Shown piece by piece: positions 52,234 to 60,520 of a stretch of DNA of 64,000 nucleotides. A program made the translations under genes and the position numbers. Positions within the stretch are counted from its first letter, which is position 1, and each line of letters opens with the position of its first letter. Source of the stretch: Bradyrhizobium lablabi (GTDB taxonomy: Bacteria > Pseudomonadota > Alphaproteobacteria > Rhizobiales > Xanthobacteraceae). The stretch is taken from contig NZ_LT670844.1 of assembly GCF_900141755.1 (NCBI RefSeq), positions 3,472,001 to 3,536,000 of the forward strand, in the 5' to 3' direction. The notes below the pieces were generated by a model, which was given only the letters and a program-made list of their open reading frames with translations, searched no databases and was not told the DNA's origin.

Positions 52234-52467
52234 ATGAAACTACAGATGTTACGCGTCATCATGATTGCGGCCGGCTTGTGCGTGTCCGAAGCGGCGTTCG
52301 CGCAGGAATTGACCGCCGAGCAACGCAATGCCTGCATGGGCGACTATCAGAAATTTTGCAAAGGCACCACGCCGGGCGGCGGGCGGATCATCGCCTGTCT
52401 CTCCAAATCGAGCGACAAGCTGACGCCGGCCTGCCAGAAGGTGCTGGCTGCCGCGGAGAAGAAGTAG
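52234..52467 (+). CDS. Secreted single cysteine-rich repeat protein
   Basis: A 77-residue exported protein: signal peptide (VIMIAAGLCVSEAAFAQ) and one cysteine-rich repeat, NACMGDYQKFCKGTTPGGGRIIACLSKSSDKLTPAC. It matches the repeat units of the larger protein at 50890, including the PGG turn. Two disulfides are expected. The two genes are probably paralogues separated by an inverted membrane-protein gene. No function is known for these domains in bacteria. Confidence 0.85.
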   Translation: MKLQMLRVIMIAAGLCVSEAAFAQELTAEQRNACMGDYQKFCKGTTPGGGRIIACLSKSSDKLTPACQKVLAAAEKK

Positions 52468-52478
52468 CTAGGTGCACT

Positions 52479-52659
52479 CCCTCGCCCCGCTCGTCGCGTC
52501 TCGCTTCTCCCTCGCCCCGCTCTTCGCGGGGAGAGGGTCGGGGTGAGAGGCTGTCGCCGCGTCAAGAACGAGGATTTTGCCAAGCGTCGTGCCTCGCCCC
52601 TCACCCGAAATTCGCTTCCCGCGAATTTCGGGCTCTCTCCGCAGAAGAGCGGGGAGAGG
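52479..52659. repeat. CCTCGCCCCGCTC...GGGGAGAGG repeat cluster
   Basis: Contains CCCTCGCCCCGCTC twice (52479, 52509), a hairpin CCCCGCTCTTCGCGGGG with GAGAGGGTCGGGGTGAG, and inverted matching parts GAAATTCGC/GCGAATTTC and CTCTCCGC...GCGGGGAGAGG to 52659. The same family recurs at 55950 and 59554. The rest of the gap, 52660-52848, holds no gene. Confidence 0.85.
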
Positions 52660-52848
52660 TTAGGCAACAGCCAGCGAGCGCACTACGTTCCGCTGACCAC
52701 GGTGTCGCGACAGCGTCGCCGAAACTCTGATCGGCGTGGAAACAACCTGGGGGCGCAGGCGCCCCGTAAATGACACGCTTCGGGCGCATCCCAAAGCGCG
52801 TCCGCAGAACATTACAAAAATCAAAAGAGGGCAATGAGGGAGGAGAAC

Positions 52849-53058
52849 ATGCGTTCATTTTTGCTCATCGCATCTGCCGTTGTGGCCTTTGCCGCGAGCA
52901 TGACCTGTGAGACGACTGACGCCAATGCGGTCGTTTGCGCCCGCGGCGTCTATCGCGCCGGCTGTGCGGGCGCCCGTGGCGCGGTTGTGGTGCGCCGGCC
53001 GGTCGCTGCCTGCCGCAGCGTGCTGGTGAATGGCGTCTGGGTTCGCCGCTGTGTCTGA
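52849..53058 (+). CDS. Small secreted Cys/Val/Arg-rich protein
   Basis: A 69-residue protein started at ATG 52849, which has GGGAGGAG just upstream. Signal peptide FLLIASAVVAFAASMTCETTDANA, mature part VVCARGVYRAGCAGARGAVVVRRPVAACRSVLVNGVWVRRCV. Mature proteins of this type (CARGVYRAGC...) are widespread and uncharacterised in Bradyrhizobium. Four Cys after the signal probably make two disulfides. Confidence 0.8.
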   Translation: MRSFLLIASAVVAFAASMTCETTDANAVVCARGVYRAGCAGARGAVVVRRPVAACRSVLVNGVWVRRCV

Positions 53059-53135
53059 GCCAGGTTCCTGGATAAGCGGGTTCCTTACGATTTTACGGTA
53101 GCGCCGCGACCGCGCAGCGATTAGTCTGGCGACAA

Positions 53136-53158
53136 ATCGTCAGTATACTGCCAAATTG
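53136..53158 (+). promoter_or_regulatory. Promoter and putative MarR site of the aryl-CoA operon
   Basis: TTAGTC (53121-53126), 17-base spacer, TATACT (53144-53149). The -10 lies inside the 10-bp palindrome CAGTATACTG (53141-53150). The surrounding 23 bases match the minus strand of 58452-58474 at about 16 positions, with the core CAGyATACT shared. Confidence 0.6.
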
Positions 53159-53170
53159 GGAGGAGCGACC

Positions 53171-54322
53171 GTGCGCATCGCCGTGATCGGAGGGGGTCCC
53201 GGAGGTCTTTATTTCGCGTATCTGTGGAAGCAGCGCCACCCCGACGCCGAGATCGATCTGTTCGAGCAAAACGCCGCCGGCGCCACCTGGGGCTTCGGCG
53301 TGGTGTTTTCCGAGCAGGCATTGGAATTCCTGCGTGCCGACGACCCCGATACCGTCGATGCCATCGCGCCGAGGATGGAGAGCTGGAAGAACATCACGCT
53401 GAATTTGCGCGGCGAGAGCGTCGAGATCGACGGCGTCGGCTTCTCCTCGATCGGCCGGCTCGATCTATTGACGATCCTGCAACAGCGCGCTTTCGCCGCG
53501 GGCGTCATGCCGCGCTACGACACGCAGGTCGCTTCCGTGGACGCGCTGGCCGGCTACGACCTGATTGTCGCGGCCGACGGCCTGAACTCGCTGGTGCGCC
53601 GCAGTCTTGAGGGCGATTTCGGGACGTCCTTGTCCTATTCGCCGAACAAATTCGCCTGGTACGGCACGACAAAACGATTCGAGACATTGTCGCAGACTTT
53701 TGTCGAGACCGAGCTCGGCGCGTTCAACGCACATCACTACCGCTATTCGCAGGGCATGAGCACGTTCCTGGTCGAATGCGATCTGCCGACCTGGCAGCGT
53801 TATGGCTTTGCGGACAAGACGATCGAAGAATCAAAGACCATTTGCGAGCGCATCTTCGCGGCGACGCTGGGCGGCCATGCGCTGGTGTCGAACAAATCGG
53901 TGTGGCGCAATTTCCCCTGGGTCTGGAACGAGCGCTGGTCGTTCAAGAACATGGTGTTGATCGGGGACGCGCTGCATTCGGCGCATTTTTCAATTGGGTC
54001 CGGGACCCGGCTGGCGATCGAGGACGCGATCGCGCTTGTGAAGGCGCTGGAGGCGGAAGGCGAGATCGCCGCAGGGCTCAATCGCTACCAGGCGGAGCGC
54101 CAGCCGATCGTGAAGAAGCTGGTCACCGCGGCGCGCACCAGCGCCGATTGGTACGAAAAATTTCCCGAACATATGAAGCTCGACCTGATGGATTTTGGCT
54201 ATAGCTACATCACCCGCTCGGGGCGCATCGACGATGCCCGCCTGCGCGCGATGTCGCCGGCCTTCATGGCGCGCTACGAGGCCTCGCGGCGTCAGCCGCA
54301 GCGAAGCGGGGAAAAGCGATGA
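53171..54322 (+). CDS. FAD-dependent aryl-CoA hydroxylase (salicylyl-CoA 5-hydroxylase-like)
   Basis: A 383-residue flavin monooxygenase starting at GTG 53171, with GGGAGGAG just before. FAD motif VIGGGPGGLYFAYLWKQ, then WGFGVVFSEQALEFLRADDP, IGRLDLLTILQQRA, VAADGLNSLVR and the second FAD motif VLIGDALHSAHFSIGSGTRLAIEDA. The WGxGVVFS...L..L.A.DP pattern is that of the hydroxylase half of salicylyl-CoA 5-hydroxylase and related aminobenzoyl- or hydroxybenzoyl-CoA monooxygenases. The partner CoA ligase overlaps by 4 bases. The likely product is gentisyl-CoA, consistent with the gentisate genes nearby (inference). The exact substrate isomer cannot be read. Confidence 0.85.
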   Translation: MRIAVIGGGPGGLYFAYLWKQRHPDAEIDLFEQNAAGATWGFGVVFSEQALEFLRADDPDTVDAIAPRMESWKNITLNLRGESVEIDGVGFSSIGRLDLLTILQQRAFAAGVMPRYDTQVASVDALAGYDLIVAADGLNSLVRRSLEGDFGTSLSYSPNKFAWYGTTKRFETLSQTFVETELGAFNAHHYRYSQGMSTFLVECDLPTWQRYGFADKTIEESKTICERIFAATLGGHALVSNKSVWRNFPWVWNERWSFKNMVLIGDALHSAHFSIGSGTRLAIEDAIALVKALEAEGEIAAGLNRYQAERQPIVKKLVTAARTSADWYEKFPEHMKLDLMDFGYSYITRSGRIDDARLRAMSPAFMARYEASRRQPQRSGEKR

Positions 54323-55932
54323 TGCAGGAGATCACAGACCGCGTCCCGGGCAATTGCCCAGGAGCTGTGGAGATCGGCTTTGCGATCCCGGACAAATATA
54401 ATGCGAGCCGTATCCTGTTCGACAATCTCGGCAAAGGCCACGGCGGCAGGCTCGCGCTCACGGGACCGCTGGGTACCCGCAGCTACAAGGAACTCTGCGT
54501 GGACGCCTCGCGTTGGGGCCACGGCTTTGTATCGCTGGGCCTCAAGCGCGGCGACCGCATCCTGATGTTTCTGGACGACACGCCCGCCTACCCGGCGGCG
54601 TTCTTCGGCGCGGTTCGCGCCGGCTTCGTGCCGCTGTTGATCAACACGCTGACGCCATCCGACCTGCTGCAATTTTATCTGGCGGATTCCGGCGCCTCCG
54701 TTGCCGTCACCGATGCCGAGTTTTGCGCCCGCTTCGACGCGGTCGCCTGCAAGGACACGCCATTGCGCACGCTGATCGTCGTCAACGGCGCGGCCGGCGA
54801 GCACGCCGCACCCGACATGATTATCGCCGAAGCGTGGTTAGCCGCGTTTGCCACCGAACTCGCCGAGGCCGATACCGGCCGCGACGAGATGGCATTCTGG
54901 ATGTATTCGTCGGGCTCGACCGGACGCCCCAAAGGCATTGTCCATCTGCAGCACGACATGGCCTATAGCGAGGTGGCCTTCGCGCGCAACGTGCTGAAAC
55001 TCACACCCGATGACATCTGCTTTTCGGTGCCAAAAATGTTTTTCGCCTACGGCTTTGGCAACTCGATCACCTTTCCGTTCTCGGCGGGCGCCGCGACGCT
55101 GCTGCTGCCGAGCCAGCCAAAACCGGCCGCGATCTTTGAAGCGATCGAACGCTTCCGCCCCAGCGTGTTTTTCGGACTGCCGACGCTGTACACCTCTTTG
55201 ACAAAAGCCGAGGGCGCGGCGGATGCGGATTTTTCCTCGCTGCGCATGGCGCTCTCCGCCGCCGAAGTGCTCTCGTCCGAAGTTTTCAACGGCTGGAAGA
55301 AACTCACCGGCCTCGAGATCGTCGAAGGGCTCGGGTCCACCGAAGTGCTGCACATCTATCTCTCCAACTTGGCCGATCAGAAAAAGCTCGGCGCCGCCGG
55401 ACTTCGCGTGCCCGGCTACGAAATCGCGCTGAAAGACAAAGACGGCCGCGAGGTCGGCGACAACGAAGAGGGCATCTTGTGGGTGCGCGGCGATTCTTCA
55501 ACGCCGCTGTACTGGAACCGACCCGACAAATCGGCGGAGACTATCCGCGAGGAGGGGTGGATCTACACCGGCGACCGCTTTGTCCGCGACAGCGATGGTT
55601 TTTATTTCTTCCGCGGCCGCGCCGATGATCTGATAAAAATTTCCGGGCAATGGGTCTATCCGCTCGAGGTCGAGCTTTGCCTCGCCGAGCATCCCGAGGT
55701 GCGCGAATGCGCGGTGTTTGCCGCCGAGCTGCCGGACCGGCGCATGACGCTGAAGGCGGTGGTCGTGATGAACAGCCGCGAGTACGACGCAAGCGCGACG
55801 ACAAAAATATTGCAGGATTTTGTGAAGGCGAAGTTGTTGCCTTACAAATATCCGCGCGAGATAAAATTCCTCGACGAATTGCCGAAGACCGGCACTGGCA
55901 AGATCGACCGCCAGGCGGTGTTGCGGATGTAG
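54319..55932 (+). CDS. Benzoate-CoA ligase-family aryl-CoA synthetase
   Basis: A 537-residue AMP-forming ligase. Adenylation motifs: MYSSGSTGRPKGIVH (P-loop), SVPKMFFAYGFGNSITFPF, VEGLGSTEVLHIYLSN and WIYTGDRFVRDSDGFYFFRGRADDLIKISGQWVYP; catalytic Lys near the end in LPKTGTGKIDRQ. Marker phrases (KMFFAYGFGNSxxFPF) place it with benzoate, 4-hydroxybenzoate and 2-aminobenzoate CoA ligases. It activates an aromatic acid for the hydroxylase upstream, whose gene it overlaps (ATGA). Confidence 0.92.
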   Translation: MMQEITDRVPGNCPGAVEIGFAIPDKYNASRILFDNLGKGHGGRLALTGPLGTRSYKELCVDASRWGHGFVSLGLKRGDRILMFLDDTPAYPAAFFGAVRAGFVPLLINTLTPSDLLQFYLADSGASVAVTDAEFCARFDAVACKDTPLRTLIVVNGAAGEHAAPDMIIAEAWLAAFATELAEADTGRDEMAFWMYSSGSTGRPKGIVHLQHDMAYSEVAFARNVLKLTPDDICFSVPKMFFAYGFGNSITFPFSAGAATLLLPSQPKPAAIFEAIERFRPSVFFGLPTLYTSLTKAEGAADADFSSLRMALSAAEVLSSEVFNGWKKLTGLEIVEGLGSTEVLHIYLSNLADQKKLGAAGLRVPGYEIALKDKDGREVGDNEEGILWVRGDSSTPLYWNRPDKSAETIREEGWIYTGDRFVRDSDGFYFFRGRADDLIKISGQWVYPLEVELCLAEHPEVRECAVFAAELPDRRMTLKAVVVMNSREYDASATTKILQDFVKAKLLPYKYPREIKFLDELPKTGTGKIDRQAVLRM

Positions 55933-55949
55933 GGGCTTGCGCCGCTGCG

Positions 55950-56081
55950 CCCCCTCTCCCGCACTTGCGGGGGAGGGTTGGGGTGGGGGTGCCCGCCAAG
56001 TAGCGAGCTGTCGAAAACGTGGATAGATTTCCCCCACCCGCCGCGCTCCGCGCGTCGACCTCCCCCGCAAGCGGGAGAGGT
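55950..56081. repeat. CCCCTCTCCCGC...GCGGGAGAGG inverted repeat
   Basis: About 132 bases: CCCCCTCTCCCGCACTTGCGGGGGAGGGTTGGGGTGGG at one end and CCCACCC...CCTCCCCCGCAAGCGGGAGAGG at the other, inverted. Same family as 52479 and 59554. It fills the gap between convergent genes. Confidence 0.85.
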
Positions 56082-56085
56082 AAGA

Positions 56086-57276
56086 TCAGCTCCCCAGCCC
56101 TGTCCCGCCATAGAGCCACGCCAGATCGCCGTAATAATCCTCCGACGATTTTGCGCGCATGATGGCGTTGCGTAGTCGCGCGTGTTCTCCTGAGGGGTGA
56201 TAGATGTGCTCGCCGATGGCGCGGGATAATAGTTGCACGCGCGCGGTGCGCGGAAAGCGCTGCGCGCGATAATGCTGGAGGGCTAAGGCGTGATCCTCAT
56301 GTGTCGAAAGCATATGCGACAGGCACACCGCGTCCTCCAGCGCCATGCAGGCGCCTTGCGCGAAATATTGCAGCATCGGATGGGCGGCGTCGCCGAGCAG
56401 CGCGACCCGGCCGTCGACCCAGCGCTCGTTCGGATCGCGGTCGCACAATACCCAGAGGCGCCAGTTCCTGCCGTGGCGAATGATGTTTTGCGCACGCGCG
56501 TGCACATGCGCAAAACCCTGCATCACCTCTTCGTCTGACACCGGCTTTCCCGCCACCGGTTCCGGCGCATCGTTGTGACAGGTCACAACGAGGTTGAAAA
56601 CTTTCCAGCCCGACAGCGGGTAATGCACGATGTGGCATTTCGGGCCGGCCCACAGCGTCGCCGCGTTCCAGCGCAGATCTTCCGGCATCTCGTCGGTCGG
56701 AATCACCGAGCGATAAGTGGTGTGACCGGAAACCCGCGGGCGCCCATCGCCGATCACGGTATTGCGGATGTTCGACCACAGCCCGTCGGCGCCGATCAAC
56801 AGCGATCCCGTGACGCGCTCGCCATTGCCAAGCCGCGCCGTCACGGACGAGGCGTCCTGATCGTAGCCGAGCACTTCGGAGCTCACGCGCAGATCGATCA
56901 GATCATGGTTTTGACAGGCCTTTAGCAGCACGCCGTGCAAATCGCCGCGATGCACCACCGCGTAGGGATTTCCAAAGCGGGCGCGGAAGGCGTCGCGCAG
57001 ATCGACATGGGTGATCTCTTCGGCCGTCAGCGCATCCATCAGCCGGAGCTGATCGATATAAACAGCCATGCCGCGCGCGGCTTCGCCGACGCCGAGATAG
57101 TCGAAGGCATGGAACGCATTCGGGCCGAGCTGGATGCCGGCCCCGATCTCGCCCAGCGTGGATGCCTTTTCGAGCAGAACCGAAGAAATTCCCTTTTGCG
57201 CAAGTCCAAGCGCCGCGGCCAGGCCGCCGATGCCGCCGCCGGCGATCAGGACCGGATGCGTGCCCAAAAATCCCAT
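56086..57276 (-). CDS. 3-Hydroxybenzoate 6-hydroxylase-type FAD monooxygenase
   Basis: A 396-residue flavoprotein. FAD motifs GGGIGGLAAALGLAQKG (13-29), IGADGLWSNIR and LLGDAAHPMLQYFAQGACMALEDAV. GEIGAGIQLGPNAFHAFDYLG and the C-terminal SEDYYGDLAWLYGG are typical of 3-hydroxybenzoate 6-monooxygenases, which use NADH and oxygen to make gentisate. Context agrees: MarR regulator, isomerase and gentisate dioxygenase are adjacent. Its start overlaps the marR stop by one base. Salicylate hydroxylase is a related alternative, less likely given the gentisate genes. Confidence 0.9.
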   Translation of the reverse strand: MGFLGTHPVLIAGGGIGGLAAALGLAQKGISSVLLEKASTLGEIGAGIQLGPNAFHAFDYLGVGEAARGMAVYIDQLRLMDALTAEEITHVDLRDAFRARFGNPYAVVHRGDLHGVLLKACQNHDLIDLRVSSEVLGYDQDASSVTARLGNGERVTGSLLIGADGLWSNIRNTVIGDGRPRVSGHTTYRSVIPTDEMPEDLRWNAATLWAGPKCHIVHYPLSGWKVFNLVVTCHNDAPEPVAGKPVSDEEVMQGFAHVHARAQNIIRHGRNWRLWVLCDRDPNERWVDGRVALLGDAAHPMLQYFAQGACMALEDAVCLSHMLSTHEDHALALQHYRAQRFPRTARVQLLSRAIGEHIYHPSGEHARLRNAIMRAKSSEDYYGDLAWLYGGTGLGS

Positions 57277-57788
57277 CAGCCGGATTTCCCGAGATGTTCA
57301 AGAGCGTCCTCGGCGCGCAGCGGCACCCGCGACGCCTCGTTGTTGAGATCGACCAACTGCGTCAACAGCGCCATCAGCGCCTTGCGGTCGGCCGGTTTTA
57401 ACGGCTGCAGCATCCGCGCTTGCGCCCGATCGACCGCGGGCATGATGTCGTGCAACAGCGCCGAGCCTGACTTGGTCAGATAAAGCAGTTTTATTCGTTT
57501 ATCCTCGCGCGACGGCTTTCGCTCGATGTATTTTTTGGTCTCCAGCCGTTCGATCACATTGCCGAGCGTCGAGCGGTCGAAGGCGATCACGGCGGAAAGC
57601 CGCGTCGCATCGATGCCGGGATGGGTGTGGATCGCGACCAGTGCGGCGAATTGCACCGGCGTCAGGTCGTGATCCCGGCATTCCTCGACAAAGATCGAGA
57701 CCGCGATCTGCTGCATGCGCCGGAACAGATAGCCCGGCGCGTCATAGACCGCGTCCATCGTCACCGGTTGGGTCTTGTTATTCGGCAT
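57276..57788 (-). CDS. MarR family regulator of the gentisate genes
   Basis: A 170-residue winged-helix repressor: DLTPVQFAALVAIHTHPGIDATRLSAVIAFDRSTLGNVIERLETKKYIERKPSREDKRIKLLYLTKSG. MarR proteins near aromatic genes release DNA on binding the aromatic acid or its CoA ester. It overlaps the isomerase gene by 11 bases and the hydroxylase gene by 1, so all three form one operon. A shared 23-bp motif at 53136 and 58452 is the candidate operator. Confidence 0.92.
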   Translation of the reverse strand: MPNNKTQPVTMDAVYDAPGYLFRRMQQIAVSIFVEECRDHDLTPVQFAALVAIHTHPGIDATRLSAVIAFDRSTLGNVIERLETKKYIERKPSREDKRIKLLYLTKSGSALLHDIMPAVDRAQARMLQPLKPADRKALMALLTQLVDLNNEASRVPLRAEDALEHLGKSG

Positions 57789-58410
57789 CGGACTGCCGCT
57801 CCGGTGCAGCGTCCGCGAACGCCTTGAGGGTTTTTGCGGCCGCCTCGGCTTTCAGGAGACGCGGAAACGCGGCGAGATCGACACCGAATCGCCGCGCATT
57901 GGCCAACTGCGGCACCAGGCAGAGATCGGCGATGGTCGGATCAGCGCCAAAGCATAACGGACCCGGCTCTTCGGCGATCAGCGTTTCGCACGCCGCGAGC
58001 CCCTCGCGATTGGCCCACGCCGCCCAGCCCGTGACCTGCTCCTCGGGCAATCCGAGCTGCCGCAGCCTTGCCAGCACTTTCAGGTTCTGAACGGGATGGG
58101 TGTCGCAGGCGAGCGCCATCGCAAAGGCGCGGACTTTGGCCCGGCGCAGCGGGTCCTTTGGCAGGAGTGGCGGTTCGGGGTGGGTTTCGTCCAGCCATTC
58201 GATGATGGCGAGCGACTGGGTGAGGATCGCGCCGGTGTCATTTTCCAATGTCGGAACCAGCCCTTGCGGGTTGATCGCCAGATAGCTGGGCGCGCATTGT
58301 TCGCCCTTGCGAAGGTGATGCGGCAGGTGCTCCGCGCCTAGTCCCTTTAGATTCAACGCAATTCTGACCCGGTAGGATGCGCTGCTGCGGAAATAGCCGT
58401 GCAGCCTCAT
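57778..58410 (-). CDS. maiA: Maleylpyruvate/maleylacetoacetate isomerase (zeta-class GST)
   Basis: A 210-residue glutathione transferase of the zeta class. The signature SSASYRVRIALNLKG (about 9-23) holds the catalytic Ser. INPQGLVPTLE and QSLAIIEWLDETHP are the glutathione site, and LRQLGLPEEQVTGWAAWANREGL is in the helical domain. In gentisate breakdown it isomerises maleylpyruvate to fumarylpyruvate using glutathione; the same fold serves homogentisate breakdown. Linkage to gentisate dioxygenase favours the first. A fumarylpyruvate hydrolase is not in the window. Confidence 0.9.
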   Translation of the reverse strand: MRLHGYFRSSASYRVRIALNLKGLGAEHLPHHLRKGEQCAPSYLAINPQGLVPTLENDTGAILTQSLAIIEWLDETHPEPPLLPKDPLRRAKVRAFAMALACDTHPVQNLKVLARLRQLGLPEEQVTGWAAWANREGLAACETLIAEEPGPLCFGADPTIADLCLVPQLANARRFGVDLAAFPRLLKAEAAAKTLKAFADAAPERQSDAE

Positions 58411-58451
58411 GGGAGCCTCCCTCGATTTTTTCTGGCTTGCTTGACGCTAGA

Positions 58452-58474
58452 CATATTGTAAGTATGCTGTCAAT
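58452..58474 (-). promoter_or_regulatory. Putative MarR operator between the isomerase and gentisate dioxygenase genes
   Basis: Read on the minus strand it shares CAG-y-ATACT and flanks with 53136-53158. On the plus strand it contains the inverted arms CATA/TATG and overlaps the -10 TATGCT (58463-58468) that follows TTGACG at 58441-58446 with a 16-base spacer, aimed at the dioxygenase gene. Confidence 0.6.
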
Positions 58475-58505
58475 CTCGAGAAGCAACAAGAACCGGGAGG
58501 CCGCC

Positions 58506-59546
58506 ATGGAAGCCGTACAGAAGACGCCAGAACGCGAGGCGTTTTACAAGAAGATCGACGGCGAAAATCTCTCCGCGCTCTGGAACGTGATGGGCGATCT
58601 GATCACGCCGGAACCGAAGAGCGCCTGCCGCCCGCATCTTTGGAAATTCGACGCCATCCGCGACTATATGACCGAAGCGGGCAAGCTGATCACCGCGAAG
58701 GAAGCCGAGCGGCGGGTGCTGGTGCTGGAAAACCCCGGCCTTCGCGGTCAGTCGAAGATCACGACCTCGCTGTTTGCCGGCGTGCAGATGGTGATCCCCG
58801 GCGACGTCGCGCCGGCGCACCGGCACAGCCAGTCGGCGCTGCGTTTTGTGCTCGAGGGCAAGGGCGCCTATACCGCTGTTGATGGCGAGCGCACGGCGAT
58901 GGCGCCGGGCGATTTTGTCATCACGCCGTCGATGACCTGGCACGATCACTCCAACGAGACCAACGAGCCGATGTTCTGGCTCGATGGCCTCGATATTCCG
59001 ATGGTGCAGTTCTTCGACGCCTCCTTCGCGGAAGGCTCCAACGAGGATCAGCAAAAAATCAGCCGCCCCGCCGGCGACAGTTTTGCGCGCTATGGCCACA
59101 ATTTGCTGCCGGTCGACGGGAAGCGCAAATCGAAGACGTCGCCGATCTTCAACTATCCCTATTCCTACACGCGCGAGGCGCTGGAGCAGGCGAAGGTGCG
59201 CAACGAGTGGGACGCCTGCCACGGCCTGAAACTGAAATTCTCCAATCCCGAAACGGGCGATTTCGCGATGCCGACCATCGGCACTTTTATTCAGCTGCTG
59301 CCGAAGGGATTCAAAACCGCGCGCTATCGCGCGACGGATGCGACCGTGTTCGCCGCGATCGAAGGCAAGGGCCGTTCCCGGATCGGCGAGCAGACCTTTG
59401 AATGGGGCCCGCGCGATTTGTTCGTGGTGCCGAGCTGGCAGTGGGTCACCCACGAATCCGACGAGGATTCGGTGCTGTTCAGTTTCTCGGATCGCCCGGT
59501 GCAGCAGAAGCTGGACCTGTTCCGCGAAGATCGCGGGAATGCGTGA
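58506..59546 (+). CDS. Gentisate 1,2-dioxygenase
   Basis: A 346-residue bicupin ring-cleavage enzyme. The N-terminal cupin has the iron-binding APAHRHSQSALRFVLEGKGAYT, and the second cupin has DATVFAAIEGKGRSRIGEQTFEWGPRDLFVVPSWQWVTHESDEDSVLFSFSDRPV. Characteristic also are LSALWNVMGDLITPEP and WLDGLDIPMVQFFDASF. It opens gentisate between C1 and C2 to maleylpyruvate with Fe(II). GGGAGG precedes ATG 58506. Divergent from the isomerase-marR-hydroxylase operon across the putative operator. Confidence 0.94.
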   Translation: MEAVQKTPEREAFYKKIDGENLSALWNVMGDLITPEPKSACRPHLWKFDAIRDYMTEAGKLITAKEAERRVLVLENPGLRGQSKITTSLFAGVQMVIPGDVAPAHRHSQSALRFVLEGKGAYTAVDGERTAMAPGDFVITPSMTWHDHSNETNEPMFWLDGLDIPMVQFFDASFAEGSNEDQQKISRPAGDSFARYGHNLLPVDGKRKSKTSPIFNYPYSYTREALEQAKVRNEWDACHGLKLKFSNPETGDFAMPTIGTFIQLLPKGFKTARYRATDATVFAAIEGKGRSRIGEQTFEWGPRDLFVVPSWQWVTHESDEDSVLFSFSDRPVQQKLDLFREDRGNA

Positions 59547-59553
59547 GGGATAA

Positions 59554-59677
59554 CCTCGCCCCGCTTGCGGGGAGAGGTCGGCGCGCAGCGCCGGGTGAGG
59601 GGGACTATCCGCGAGTCCGAATGCGTGGAGAGAGCCCCTCACCCCGACCCTCTCCCCGCGAAGAGCGGGGCGAGGGA
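59554..59677. repeat. CCTCGCCCCGC...GCGGGGCGAGG inverted repeat
   Basis: Ends CCTCGCCCCGCTTGCGGGGAGAGG and CCTCTCCCCGCGAAGAGCGGGGCGAGG are inverted, with centre sequence of about 60 bases. Same family as 52479 and 55950. It sits between gentisate dioxygenase and the convergent permease gene. Confidence 0.85.
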
Positions 59678-59683
59678 GAAGAC

Positions 59684-60520
59684 TCAGCGCCAGTGCAGCA
59701 AGCGCGTTTCCAAGAGATTGATCAGCTTCCCCACCGCCAGCCCGAACAGCGATAATATCACTACCCCCGCCAAGAGCTGATCGGTCTGCATGAGATTGCC
59801 GGCCTGCAGCACGAAGGCGCCGATGCCGTATTCGGCGCCGATCATCTCGGCGCTGACTACCAATAGCAGCGCGACGGACGCGGTGATACGAAAACCGGCG
59901 AGGATCGAGGGCAGCGCGCCCGGCCAGATCACGCGGCGGACGATAGCGTGAAACGGTACGTTAAAACTCTGCGCCATCCGGATCAGATTGCGCGGAACAT
60001 TGTCGACGCCGCTATAGACCGAGATCGCGGTGGAGAAGAACACCCCAAGCGCGATGGTGGCGATTTTTGGTTCCTCGCCGATCCCGAGCCAGAGAATGAG
60101 CAGCGGCAGCAGCGCGATTTTGGGAATCGGAAACAGCGCCGAGATGAAGGTGATGCCGACGCCGCGCGCGAGGTTGGAGAGCCCGATCGCAAAGCCTGTA
60201 ATGACGCCGGCGATAGTTCCTAAAATCCATCCGATGCCGATGCGCATGATCGAATAGGCCAGATGCTGCCAGAGCGCGCCCGAGATCGCGAGCTGCCACA
60301 TCGCGCGCGCGATCGCGGTCGGCGGCGGCAGGAACAGCGGATTGACGAGACGCGTGCTTCCGGCCAGTTGCCAAAGCCCGAGCGCCAGCGCCAATGCGAT
60401 CCAGCCGGAATAGCGGCCGGCTTTCGGCATGAACCCCGCGCCCCGAAAGGCGACCGGCCGCGTCGCGGTTTCGCGATCGGTCGGCTCTGAGGTTTTTGAG
60501 GTTGGCGCGCGGTCAAGCAT
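59684..60520 (-). CDS. ABC transporter permease, SsuC/TauC family
   Basis: A 278-residue permease with six helices and the EAA loop VPRNLIRMAQSFNVPFHAIVRRVIWPGALPSILAGFRI. The start at ATG 60520 overlaps the ATPase gene by 8 bases. It ends the operon FAD oxidoreductase, binding protein, ATPase, permease. The location next to gentisate dioxygenase suggests uptake of an aromatic acid, but this subfamily also serves sulfonates and others. Confidence 0.92.
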   Translation of the reverse strand: MLDRAPTSKTSEPTDRETATRPVAFRGAGFMPKAGRYSGWIALALALGLWQLAGSTRLVNPLFLPPPTAIARAMWQLAISGALWQHLAYSIMRIGIGWILGTIAGVITGFAIGLSNLARGVGITFISALFPIPKIALLPLLILWLGIGEEPKIATIALGVFFSTAISVYSGVDNVPRNLIRMAQSFNVPFHAIVRRVIWPGALPSILAGFRITASVALLLVVSAEMIGAEYGIGAFVLQAGNLMQTDQLLAGVVILSLFGLAVGKLINLLETRLLHWR

